The notes under the pieces are model-generated. The model was given only the letters and a program-made list of their open reading frames with translations, did no database searches and was not told where the DNA came from. Below are positions 9,501 through 16,024 of a stretch of 64,000 bases of DNA, piece by piece. The stretch lies in contig NZ_QHKO01000009.1 in NCBI RefSeq assembly GCF_003260125.1, positions 5,001 through 69,000 on the forward strand, in the 5' to 3' direction. The translations under genes and the position numbers were made by a program. This DNA is from Lujinxingia litoralis (GTDB lineage Bacteria > Myxococcota_A > Bradymonadia > Bradymonadales > Bradymonadaceae). The number at the start of each line of letters is the position of its first letter. Positions within the stretch are counted from its first letter, which is position 1.

Positions 9501-10755
9501 GGACCTGCGGGCGTTACCCGAGCCGCTGAGTTTGCAGGGTGGGCAGATGATCTTCAGCGATGCGGGCATTGAGATTCCCGCCGAGCGCCCGCTGGCGGGC
9601 ATCGTGCTGGGAGGGCAGACCCGGGTGGCCGGGACCATCGGGTATCTGGCCGATCAGCCGCGGCGGCTCGATCTGCAGATGTGGAGCCACAATATGAGCT
9701 ACCGCATCCCGGAGATGGCGCAGCTGGCCTTTGATACCAACCTGCGCATGCAGGCGGAGGACTGGCAGCGGTGGGAGACCTGGCTGGTGAGCGGCGATTT
9801 CAACATTCTGGACGGGCTCTACACCCAGCGGGTGCGCATTGTGGAGCAGGAGCTGGCCGGGCGGGTGTTCGGGGCGTTTAACCGGCAGGCCCGGCGCTAT
9901 GAACAGAGCCTCTTTGAGCTGATCCCGGCGCTGAACGATGTGCGCTTTGACCTCAACGTGCGGGCGCGCGACGGGTTCCGGTTGCAGAGCCTGGTGGAGC
10001 GTCTGGAACTCGATCTGGAGTTTCGCTTCGATCTGCGGTTGCGCGACACGCTGGTGGCGCCGCGGATCTCGGGGACGATCGACGTGATCGACGGGCAGGT
10101 GGCCTTTCAGGGCGAGGCCTTCGAGGTGCGCTCGGGCTCGGTGCGTTTTGATGATGATGTGGGCAACCCCTACCTCGATATCGTGGCCGGGGCAGATGTG
10201 CGCAACACCTGTCGGGAGGCGGATTTCCTCGATGAGAGAAACTCGACGATGATGCTCAGCTCCAACCTCGACGCCACCGGTCAGGAGTATTATCACATCA
10301 TCATGAACATTCGCGGCTACCTCAATAACCTGGACCTGCTCATGGAGAGCAACCCATACGCCGACCAGCGCGACATTTTGAGCCTGCTCCTGACCGGGTG
10401 CACCGTCGATCAGCTCACCGCTTCCAGCGCGAGTCGGCCGACGCTGGAGATCGCCCTGGGTCCGTTGCTCGGGCGGCTGGAGCGGGAGATTCAGGACGTG
10501 GTCAAGGTGGAGGAGTTCACGATCATGCCCGGGGTGGAGCGTACCCAGGTGCGCATCGGCGATGCGCTCACCCGGCGGCTGTCCTGGCGTTTTCAGCTCG
10601 ATACCGGCTTTGCCGATGCCACCGGCGGGCAGCAGTATCAGCTGAAGTACCGCTTAAGCGACCGCTGGTCGACCGAGCTCAGCGAGCGCAGCCGCACGGA
10701 GACTCAGCAGTTTTTGATCGATCTGAAGCTGCGCTACCGGCTGCCGCTGGATTAA
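6502..10755 (+). CDS. tamB: TamB-like translocation/assembly protein (DUF490)
   Basis: A 1417-residue protein with one N-terminal membrane anchor (about 19-42, IFFVPALTLLSLWALVYFG). A very long beta-rich AsmA/TamB-type region follows and ends in the typical DUF490 C-terminal part. That part has GTIDVIDGQVAFQGEAFEVR, GSVRFDDDVGNPYLDI, SNLDATGQEYYHIIMNIRG and LLLTGCTVDQL, then the closing beta segment LSWRFQLDTGF...YQLKYRLSDRWS. Proteins of this family span the periplasm and are thought to move phospholipids or help outer-membrane protein assembly with an Omp85 partner. That partner is encoded 49 bases downstream, so the pair is probably translated from one message. Length is close to E. coli TamB (1259) but somewhat longer. 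Confidence 0.93.
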   Translation: MALLDDIQFRVYRSYVKIPLIFFVPALTLLSLWALVYFGANHPAVWRGVQGQLHRVLKGHLEFEYAALGPSLTTVRGYQARLMTPEREPVIEAPELYADLSALMLIGGRLEFEEARVREPRIGLHFDEGGRLNILRALGIGDEERDPEKEVPLSVGFARVHLQDADFEFAEQRFDFRVPDIVIDGGSVYVEPETVLINVDALHIAEADFRFKPELFYFPQERGDWTFKVRDFALEGWQWANKGFAVERVEADVEGFGLIFGGRMTFPGGERAEGGGMFYDAWGRLSAPFHSPLLQYFLQDNLHFDIERLDLELTGSLEEVRGRAEVDVNVLEGNGLYFEGLEGTLALNNRFVTTSDLRGEFYQGEIEVFDAFFNILEQRFGAHAALKGVDPALVAGALNQDQPFLHGALAGEVMLTGELPASSRPDPETPFALLYAAHSRFAQVEVASRVRLVRDNDLLFPNRELVLERGSQVWLDPWRVGVPFARVRSGEDRLQLRNYVQEIASMRIDAHAGPPPRFTGRLADMTPYAAYYGMGGLSGPADLEMTMKGFVGSPELALSLRMAQPGWRLDEDNLLVGDRLALDLEIEDGDVIIRRGEFDSNFGDLRAKGRVGWMAGPPAPGAPAPWPVWERRAWQPVDLDVEVRGLELALLSQEIHDQLMATGKLDAEVELGGALQGFSGAFDARWRDGSVRGQALERARARGRFDPQGVELERTWANFGSAGRFSISGRYGYAGALDVELEGQSIELAEVRELYELPMSVAGQGRFYLKGQGSVREPIFSGGAEVRDLALDGRVYGDVATAIHTLDGVVHLAGGLLPWVSVSMELPLDGSSPYYARVGMEELDLMAFLPELRANEMLDEAQVSGVSEVFIERDFSRHQALFYLTQLEVESRGQVITNRGPVAVGYNNGELIQFQQATLGSGGRYFNLTGGIMLEPRLMDVRVDGEVDLALLDSVRAGFPEYFPDFFVEAQGSATMDMRVSGPPENFLAEGSIEFGASEWDLRALPEPLSLQGGQMIFSDAGIEIPAERPLAGIVLGGQTRVAGTIGYLADQPRRLDLQMWSHNMSYRIPEMAQLAFDTNLRMQAEDWQRWETWLVSGDFNILDGLYTQRVRIVEQELAGRVFGAFNRQARRYEQSLFELIPALNDVRFDLNVRARDGFRLQSLVERLELDLEFRFDLRLRDTLVAPRISGTIDVIDGQVAFQGEAFEVRSGSVRFDDDVGNPYLDIVAGADVRNTCREADFLDERNSTMMLSSNLDATGQEYYHIIMNIRGYLNNLDLLMESNPYADQRDILSLLLTGCTVDQLTASSASRPTLEIALGPLLGRLEREIQDVVKVEEFTIMPGVERTQVRIGDALTRRLSWRFQLDTGFADATGGQQYQLKYRLSDRWSTELSERSRTETQQFLIDLKLRYRLPLD

Positions 10756-10804
10756 TGACAGACGTGGATGGGCGGTCGGAGCAGGCGTGGAGCAGTCGGT
10801 AGAC

Positions 10805-13800
10805 ATGGCGAGGGGGGCAGGCAGCGGGGCGCGGTGGCCGGGGTGTGTGTGGGCGGTGGTGCTGGTGCTCTTCGCGTGGATCGGGGCGGCGGGGGCTCAG
10901 GAGGCCCCGGCGTCCGGTGGTCCGGATGAGGCGGGCGCCGAGGCGGCGGGAGAGCCGGGCGCGATCAGCCCCTTGAACCCCTTGCCCGGGATTTTTGAGG
11001 AGCAGCAGGCCGCGCAGAAGGCCGGGGAGCGCTTTGAGGGGCTGCGCATCGGGCGCTTCTCCTTTAGCTGCGATCTGGACCTGTGTCGGCAGGCGCTGGG
11101 GGAGGAGCGCTTTCGGGATATCAGCGGACTTTATGTGGGGCAGCCCTACAGCCAGGAGGCCATGGCGCGGGCGGAGCGCCGGCTGTTGAAGACCGGGTTC
11201 TTCTCGGCGGTGAGCGTGGAGCGGCGTCAGGTGGGGCAGTCGGTCTTCATCGCGATGGAGGCTCAGGGGGCAGTGTTGATCCGGCGTGTGCGTTTTGAGG
11301 GGCTGAAGCCTCCGCCCTTTGAGAGCGAGCTGCGCAAGGTGCTGATGTATCGCCCGGGGCAGGTGTTTGTGGAGAGTCCGGAGCGGGCCGAGGCGCAACT
11401 GGCCAGCCTGGCCGGGATCTTTGAGAGCGAGGGCTACTACGACACCGAAGTGAGTATGGAGGTGAGTCCGGTGCCGGAGCAGCGCCACCTGGTGGACCTG
11501 GTCTTTAAGGTGGTGCGGGGCCAGGAGCGCTCGATCTGCGAGATCGGGCTGCGCGGGGTGCGGGGGATGACCACCGCCCGGGCCCAGGAGCTGCTCTTGA
11601 CCAATGTCTCGGTGCTGGCCCGGCGGGTGCCCCTGGTGCTTCCGACCTACACCACCGAGACGGTGCGGGCCGGGCGCGATGCGCTGATCGCGGAGTACCG
11701 TCGGCGCGGGTACTTTCGGGCGCGGGTGGTCTACCAGCAGGTGGAGGAGAGCGGGGAGGAGGGCTGCGTGCGCCTGCTGCTGGAGGTGGATGAGGGGCCC
11801 TTCTGGGCGTTGAGCTTTGAGGGGAGCCGGCTCTTTGACGAGGGTACGCTCACCGAGCAGCTGCCCTTTTTTGCCTCGGGCTACGTCGATGCCGATGAGA
11901 TCCGGGCGGCGGAGGGGGCGATTCGCCAGCTCTATGAGACCCGCGGCTACCCTTTTGCGGCGGTGGAGGGGGAGGAGATCGTGGAAGACCGGCTCAACCG
12001 TCGGCTGGTTTTTCGGATCGAGGAGGGGCCCCGGGTGCAGATCAACGGGGTGCGCTTGCATGGGACCAGCGCGTTGGCGGCGGAGGAAGACGTGTTGCTG
12101 GCGGAGTTCGGGACGCAGCCCTACGGGCTCTTTGATGCGGCCGGGTACCTGCAGAGTGAGCAGTTGCTGGCGGATATGAGCGGGCTGGAGGAGCGTCTGC
12201 GCGGGCAGGGGTATCTCCAGGCGCAGGTACCGATCTACCTGCTGGAGCTCGACAGCTCGGGGGGCGGGATGCAGGTGCATGTGGAGGCTCGCCCCGGAGA
12301 GATCACGCAGGTGGATCGGGTGGATGTCAGCGGGGCGCGCGCGCTGCCGGCCGGCACGTTGGAGGCGATGCTGGGGGTGCGGGCCGGCGATGCTTTTGTG
12401 CCGGTGAACGTGCGCGCCGATCAGTCGCGGATCTCGCAGTACTATGGCCAGATCGGCTACCCGCTGGCGCGGGTGGAGACGAGCTGTCGGCTGCTCACTG
12501 GCGAGGAGGTGCCCTGCGAGGCGCCGCAGCTGCCGGCGCAGTGTCGGGCGATGAGTTTTTCGGAGCTGGACCAGGGGCGCTGCGAGTGGCGCGAGGGGGC
12601 GACCCCGACGCTGGCCTGTGCGCGGATTGAGAGGAGCCCGGCCTGCGCGTTCAGCGGCGGGGTGATGGCTTCCCGGGTGCGGGTGCGCCACACTATCGAC
12701 GAAGGCCCGCGGGTGGAGGTGGGGGAGGTGCTTTTGCGGGGGAATTTCAATACCCGCTCGGAGGTGATCTACCGCGAGTTGCCGTTGAAGACCGGTGATC
12801 GCTTCGATGTGCAGAAGCTCATCGAGGGCCAGGGGAACATGCGTCAGCTGGGGATCTTTGACTCGGTGAGCATTGAGACGATCGGGCTGGAGGAGGCCGA
12901 TCGCCGGGCGGAGACCCTGGAGGCGGCGCTGATCATCACGGTGGAGGAGTCGCGGGCGCGCTTTTTGGAGTTTAGCGTTGGTCTGGAGGGGCGCGATCTG
13001 GTGGGCGACGGGCGGCGCCTGTTGCTGACCGGGGAGGTGCAGTTCACCAACCACAACCTGCTGGGCACCGGGCAGCGCTTTCGGCCGCGGTTGATCTCGG
13101 CGGTGGATACCCTGGAGCTGGCGCAGCTGGCGCAGGCCGCCGGGGAGGGCGACGCCGGGAATCGAGGGCTGGATTTCTTGTTCGGCGCGGAGCTGATCTA
13201 CAGCCACCCGCGTTTTCTCAAGGGGAGCACGGGCATCGATCAGCTGCATCTGACGGTGACGCCCTTTTACCTCTACGACCTGCTGGGGGTGACCTACGAT
13301 CAGGTGTTACGCCAGGAGATGGGCGTGCGCCTGGAACTGCGCAAGGAGCTGGCCGAGATCAGCGAGCGCCTCTACGTGACGCTGGGCGTGGAGGGCAAGC
13401 GGGCTCAGACCTGGACGGCCAACGATCCGCGGATCAACGGGGAGCGGGTGTTCTCGGAGTGGCGGGCCACCGCCAAGCTGCTGCCGGAGATCAGCTTCGA
13501 TCGCCGGGACAGTCCGCTGAACCCGCGGCGGGGGTTTTATCTGGAGCTCAAGCCGGAGCTGGTCAGCGGGGATGCGCTGGGGGTCGATGGGGAGGAGTTT
13601 CTGGGGGATAGCTATTTGCGGATGAGCGCGGCGCTGAGCGGGTTTGTGGGGCTGGGGGGCGATTTTGTGCTGGGGCAGGGGCTGCGCTACGGGCAGGTGG
13701 TGCCCCTGGCCGGTCGCCAGGCGATGGTGCCGCCGGACGAGCGCTTTTATCTGGGCGGGGTGGGCACGGTGCGGGGGTTTCCGGCCAATGTGCTCGGGCC

Positions 13801-14149
13801 GGTGGGGCTGCGTCAGCAGCCGCTGGGCGGGGAGTTCCTGCTGAGCTATACCGCGGAGCTGCGTTACCCCTTGCTCAAGGAATGGAACGTGTACGGGGCC
13901 ACGTTTTTTGACGCCGGGCTGCTGGTCGACTGCTTCGATGAGGCCGGTCAGCGCAGCTCGGGGCGTTGTTTGAAAAATGCCTTCCCGGCCGGGGCGCCCT
14001 TCTCCCAGGTGCGCAGCTCGGTGGGGCTGGGGCTTCGCTATCTCATCTTTGACCAGATCCCGCTGCTGTTCGACTACGGGGTGGTGCTGGACCGGCGCCC
14101 CGGGGAGAGTTTTGGCAGCGTGCACTTTAACCTCGGGTATTCGTTTTGA
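10805..14149 (+). CDS. BamA/TamA-family Omp85 outer-membrane protein
   Basis: About 1114 residues: signal peptide (VVLVLFAWIGAAGAQ), a series of POTRA domains to about residue 720, then a 16-strand Omp85 barrel. Barrel motifs include GRRLLLTGEVQFTNHNLLG, RRDSPLNPRRGFYLELKPE, FYLGGVGTVRGFP (the conserved RGF lid loop), GGEFLLSYTAELRYPL and the C-terminal FNLGYSF ending in Phe. Such proteins insert or assemble outer-membrane proteins. A region of about 60 residues (around 12475-12660) inside one POTRA holds six Cys, which is unusual. Directly following tamB it may play the TamA role, but it has more POTRAs than E. coli TamA (three), so BamA is the alternative. ATG 10805 was preferred; an in-frame GTG at 10787 is possible. 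Its end overlaps the next gene. Confidence 0.9.
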   Translation: MARGAGSGARWPGCVWAVVLVLFAWIGAAGAQEAPASGGPDEAGAEAAGEPGAISPLNPLPGIFEEQQAAQKAGERFEGLRIGRFSFSCDLDLCRQALGEERFRDISGLYVGQPYSQEAMARAERRLLKTGFFSAVSVERRQVGQSVFIAMEAQGAVLIRRVRFEGLKPPPFESELRKVLMYRPGQVFVESPERAEAQLASLAGIFESEGYYDTEVSMEVSPVPEQRHLVDLVFKVVRGQERSICEIGLRGVRGMTTARAQELLLTNVSVLARRVPLVLPTYTTETVRAGRDALIAEYRRRGYFRARVVYQQVEESGEEGCVRLLLEVDEGPFWALSFEGSRLFDEGTLTEQLPFFASGYVDADEIRAAEGAIRQLYETRGYPFAAVEGEEIVEDRLNRRLVFRIEEGPRVQINGVRLHGTSALAAEEDVLLAEFGTQPYGLFDAAGYLQSEQLLADMSGLEERLRGQGYLQAQVPIYLLELDSSGGGMQVHVEARPGEITQVDRVDVSGARALPAGTLEAMLGVRAGDAFVPVNVRADQSRISQYYGQIGYPLARVETSCRLLTGEEVPCEAPQLPAQCRAMSFSELDQGRCEWREGATPTLACARIERSPACAFSGGVMASRVRVRHTIDEGPRVEVGEVLLRGNFNTRSEVIYRELPLKTGDRFDVQKLIEGQGNMRQLGIFDSVSIETIGLEEADRRAETLEAALIITVEESRARFLEFSVGLEGRDLVGDGRRLLLTGEVQFTNHNLLGTGQRFRPRLISAVDTLELAQLAQAAGEGDAGNRGLDFLFGAELIYSHPRFLKGSTGIDQLHLTVTPFYLYDLLGVTYDQVLRQEMGVRLELRKELAEISERLYVTLGVEGKRAQTWTANDPRINGERVFSEWRATAKLLPEISFDRRDSPLNPRRGFYLELKPELVSGDALGVDGEEFLGDSYLRMSAALSGFVGLGGDFVLGQGLRYGQVVPLAGRQAMVPPDERFYLGGVGTVRGFPANVLGPVGLRQQPLGGEFLLSYTAELRYPLLKEWNVYGATFFDAGLLVDCFDEAGQRSSGRCLKNAFPAGAPFSQVRSSVGLGLRYLIFDQIPLLFDYGVVLDRRPGESFGSVHFNLGYSF

Positions 14150-15471
14150 GTCGAGACACGCGTGGTACGCGATGGAAGGGGGCGCCGGCGCGCCTGGTGA
14201 TGATGCTGGCCACCACGGTGGCGCTGTGGCTGGGCGGGGTCGGGTCGGCCGCGGCCGCCAACGAGCCCTGGGCCCAGGGGGTAAGCCGCCCGGAGGATCT
14301 GGTGGTGAGCCTGGCGACCTTTAGCCCGGGCGATCCGATCCCGCAGTGGTTCGGGCATACGGCGCTGGTGGTCGAGGATCGCCGGCTCAACGTGGCGCGG
14401 CTCTACAACTACGGGATGTTCTCGTTTGATCAGGGGATGCTGCGGCGCTTTGCGATGGGGCGCCTGGAGTTCTGGGTGGCGGCGGCACCGGTGGCGCCGA
14501 CCTACCAGTTTTACATCCAGGAGGATCGGGATGTGCGGGTGATCGAGCTGAACCTGCCCCCGGAGAAGCGGGCCGAGATGGCGGCTTTTCTGGCCGATAA
14601 CGTGCGCCCGGAGAATCGCGATTACCTCTATCATCACTACGACGATAACTGCGCCACGCGGGTGCGCGACATCATCGATCAGGCGGTGGGCGGGCAGTTT
14701 AAGGAGGCCTTTGACCGGGCCGACCCCCTGACGTTGCGCGGGCATACCCGCAGGCACAGTCAGCATATGATGCCGATGGACTGGCTGCTGATGTTTTTGA
14801 TGAACGGGGATATCGACCGGGAGATCGCGGCCTGGGACGCGATGTTCTTGCCGGAAGTGCTCGAGGAGGCGGTGCTCGATTTCAGCTGGGTGGATGCCCA
14901 GGGCAACGAGCAGCCGCTGGTGCTGCGCACCCACCAGGTGCATCGCTCCAGCCGGGAGCCGGTGCCCCAGGTGCCGCCGACCCACTGGCCGATCTGGCTG
15001 GTGGTGGGCGTGGTGCTGGGGGCCGGGGGGCTGGTTTGGGGTCGGGCCTACGGGCGGCGCGCCACGCGGGTGCGGCGAGTGATGTGGGGGGCGCATCTGG
15101 CCGGAATGGGGCTCTTGATGGGGGGGCTGGGCACCGGGCTCTTTGTGATGGCGAGCTTTACCGATCACGAGGTGACCTTCTGGAACCTGAATGTGCTGCT
15201 GGCCAACCCGCTCACCCTGTGGGCCGGGGGGCAGGGGGTGCGGGTGATGCTGGGGTCTGCCGACGCGGCACGTCGGGCGCTTACCACCTGGAAGGTGCTC
15301 CTGGGGCTGGCCAGTTTGGCGCTGGGACTGCAGGTGCTCGGGCTGGTGGTTCCGGCGATCTATCAGGATATGTCGATTCCCCTGGGGCTGCTCTTCCCCT
15401 GGATTTTGCTCAACACTCTGGGGGTGATTCTGGCCACGAAAGGCGCCCGGGAGGGGGCGCCAGCGGCCTGA
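14146..15471 (+). CDS. DUF4105 (Lnb-type) membrane protein
   Basis: About 441 residues. The N-terminus has a signal-like stretch (MMLATTVALWLGGVGSAAA). The periplasmic DUF4105 domain (about 40-230) follows, with PGDPIPQWFGHTALVV, YNYGMFSFDQG, FWVAAAPVAP and the DDNCATRVRDIID motif, in which Asn-Cys and nearby His are conserved in this papain-like fold. About five transmembrane helices make up residues 280-435. Family members resemble lipoprotein N-acyltransferase Lnb, so an acyl-transfer or thiol role is plausible but not shown. The TTG start at 14146 overlaps the stop of the Omp85 gene (TTGA), implying translational coupling in one envelope operon; internal ATG codons near 14197-14202 are the alternative. 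Confidence 0.8.
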   Translation: MSRDTRGTRWKGAPARLVMMLATTVALWLGGVGSAAAANEPWAQGVSRPEDLVVSLATFSPGDPIPQWFGHTALVVEDRRLNVARLYNYGMFSFDQGMLRRFAMGRLEFWVAAAPVAPTYQFYIQEDRDVRVIELNLPPEKRAEMAAFLADNVRPENRDYLYHHYDDNCATRVRDIIDQAVGGQFKEAFDRADPLTLRGHTRRHSQHMMPMDWLLMFLMNGDIDREIAAWDAMFLPEVLEEAVLDFSWVDAQGNEQPLVLRTHQVHRSSREPVPQVPPTHWPIWLVVGVVLGAGGLVWGRAYGRRATRVRRVMWGAHLAGMGLLMGGLGTGLFVMASFTDHEVTFWNLNVLLANPLTLWAGGQGVRVMLGSADAARRALTTWKVLLGLASLALGLQVLGLVVPAIYQDMSIPLGLLFPWILLNTLGVILATKGAREGAPAA

Positions 15472-15964
15472 GGGGGCACCTCCCCGGTGAGGGTACGTCG
15501 CTGCCCTGGCGAGCCTGAGGAGCGCCGGCATCAGGGTAGCGAGCACCTTCGGGGCGCGTTGGGAGCGAGAGCGCGAGGGGGGGGCAAAGGGGGAAGCGCG
15601 TCTTGGGAGTGCCGGCCTGAGGGGGGGCATAAGGGGTAAGCGCGTCGTTGGCGTGCCCGCGAAAGGGTTGGGAGGAGGCTCGGTGGTGAATGGCGAGCGC
15701 CGACGCGAGGGTAGGGAGAAGGGTCAAGGGTGGGTGGCGAGTGCCGACGCGAGGGCTCCGGGCAGCCGGCGCGCGTCGGTCAGAAGAGATGTTTCGGGTT
15801 AGGAGCAGGGGAGAGGAGCGGGGGCAGAAGAGATTTTCCGGGTAGGGAGAAGGGGTCAAGGTGTGGGTGGAGCGCCGTCGCGAGGGTTAGGAGAAGGGGT
15901 CAAGGTGTGGGTGAAGTACCGACGCGAGGGTAGTGAGAAGGGGGGAGAGTGGGGGGCAGAGTGA
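15472..15964. repeat. Non-coding G-rich region with degenerate direct repeats
   Basis: No convincing gene lies between the DUF4105 gene and the terminator at 15965. The plus strand is strikingly purine/G-rich. Imperfect copies of a unit around CGACGCGAGGGTAGGGAGAA followed by GGGGTCAAGGTGTGGGTG begin near 15697, 15741 (short), 15841, 15872 and 15915. A second short unit, CAGAAGAGAT followed by CGGGT-AGG, occurs at 15781 and 15826. Frames through the region have no ribosome site and odd composition. It could be a decayed tandem array, an intergenic mosaic, or leftover from a lost gene. Confidence 0.6.
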
Positions 15965-15996
15965 AACAAGGCTCCCCGGGGAGGGGGAGCCTTGTT
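15965..15996 (-). terminator. Intrinsic terminator of the hybrid kinase gene
   Basis: A 13-bp perfect stem, AACAAGGCTCCCC (15965-15977) with its complement at 15984-15996, and a 6-base loop. It lies 28 bases beyond the stop of the minus-strand kinase gene. The T-run beyond the stem is short on both sides. Confidence 0.7.
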
Positions 15997-16024
15997 GTTT
16001 GGAGGGGCGTTGCGGGGGGGCGGG

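Noticed and set aside
10679..13249. An 856-codon open frame on the minus strand opposite the Omp85 gene
   Set aside because: It is a by-product of the high GC third position on the other strand: Pro/Arg/His/Leu-rich composition, no ribosome site, no motif, and fully covered by a clear gene.
15410..15859. A 149-codon minus-strand frame in the G-rich repeat region
   Set aside because: Pro/Arg/Ser-rich product of repeat DNA, no start signal, extends into the end of the DUF4105 gene.
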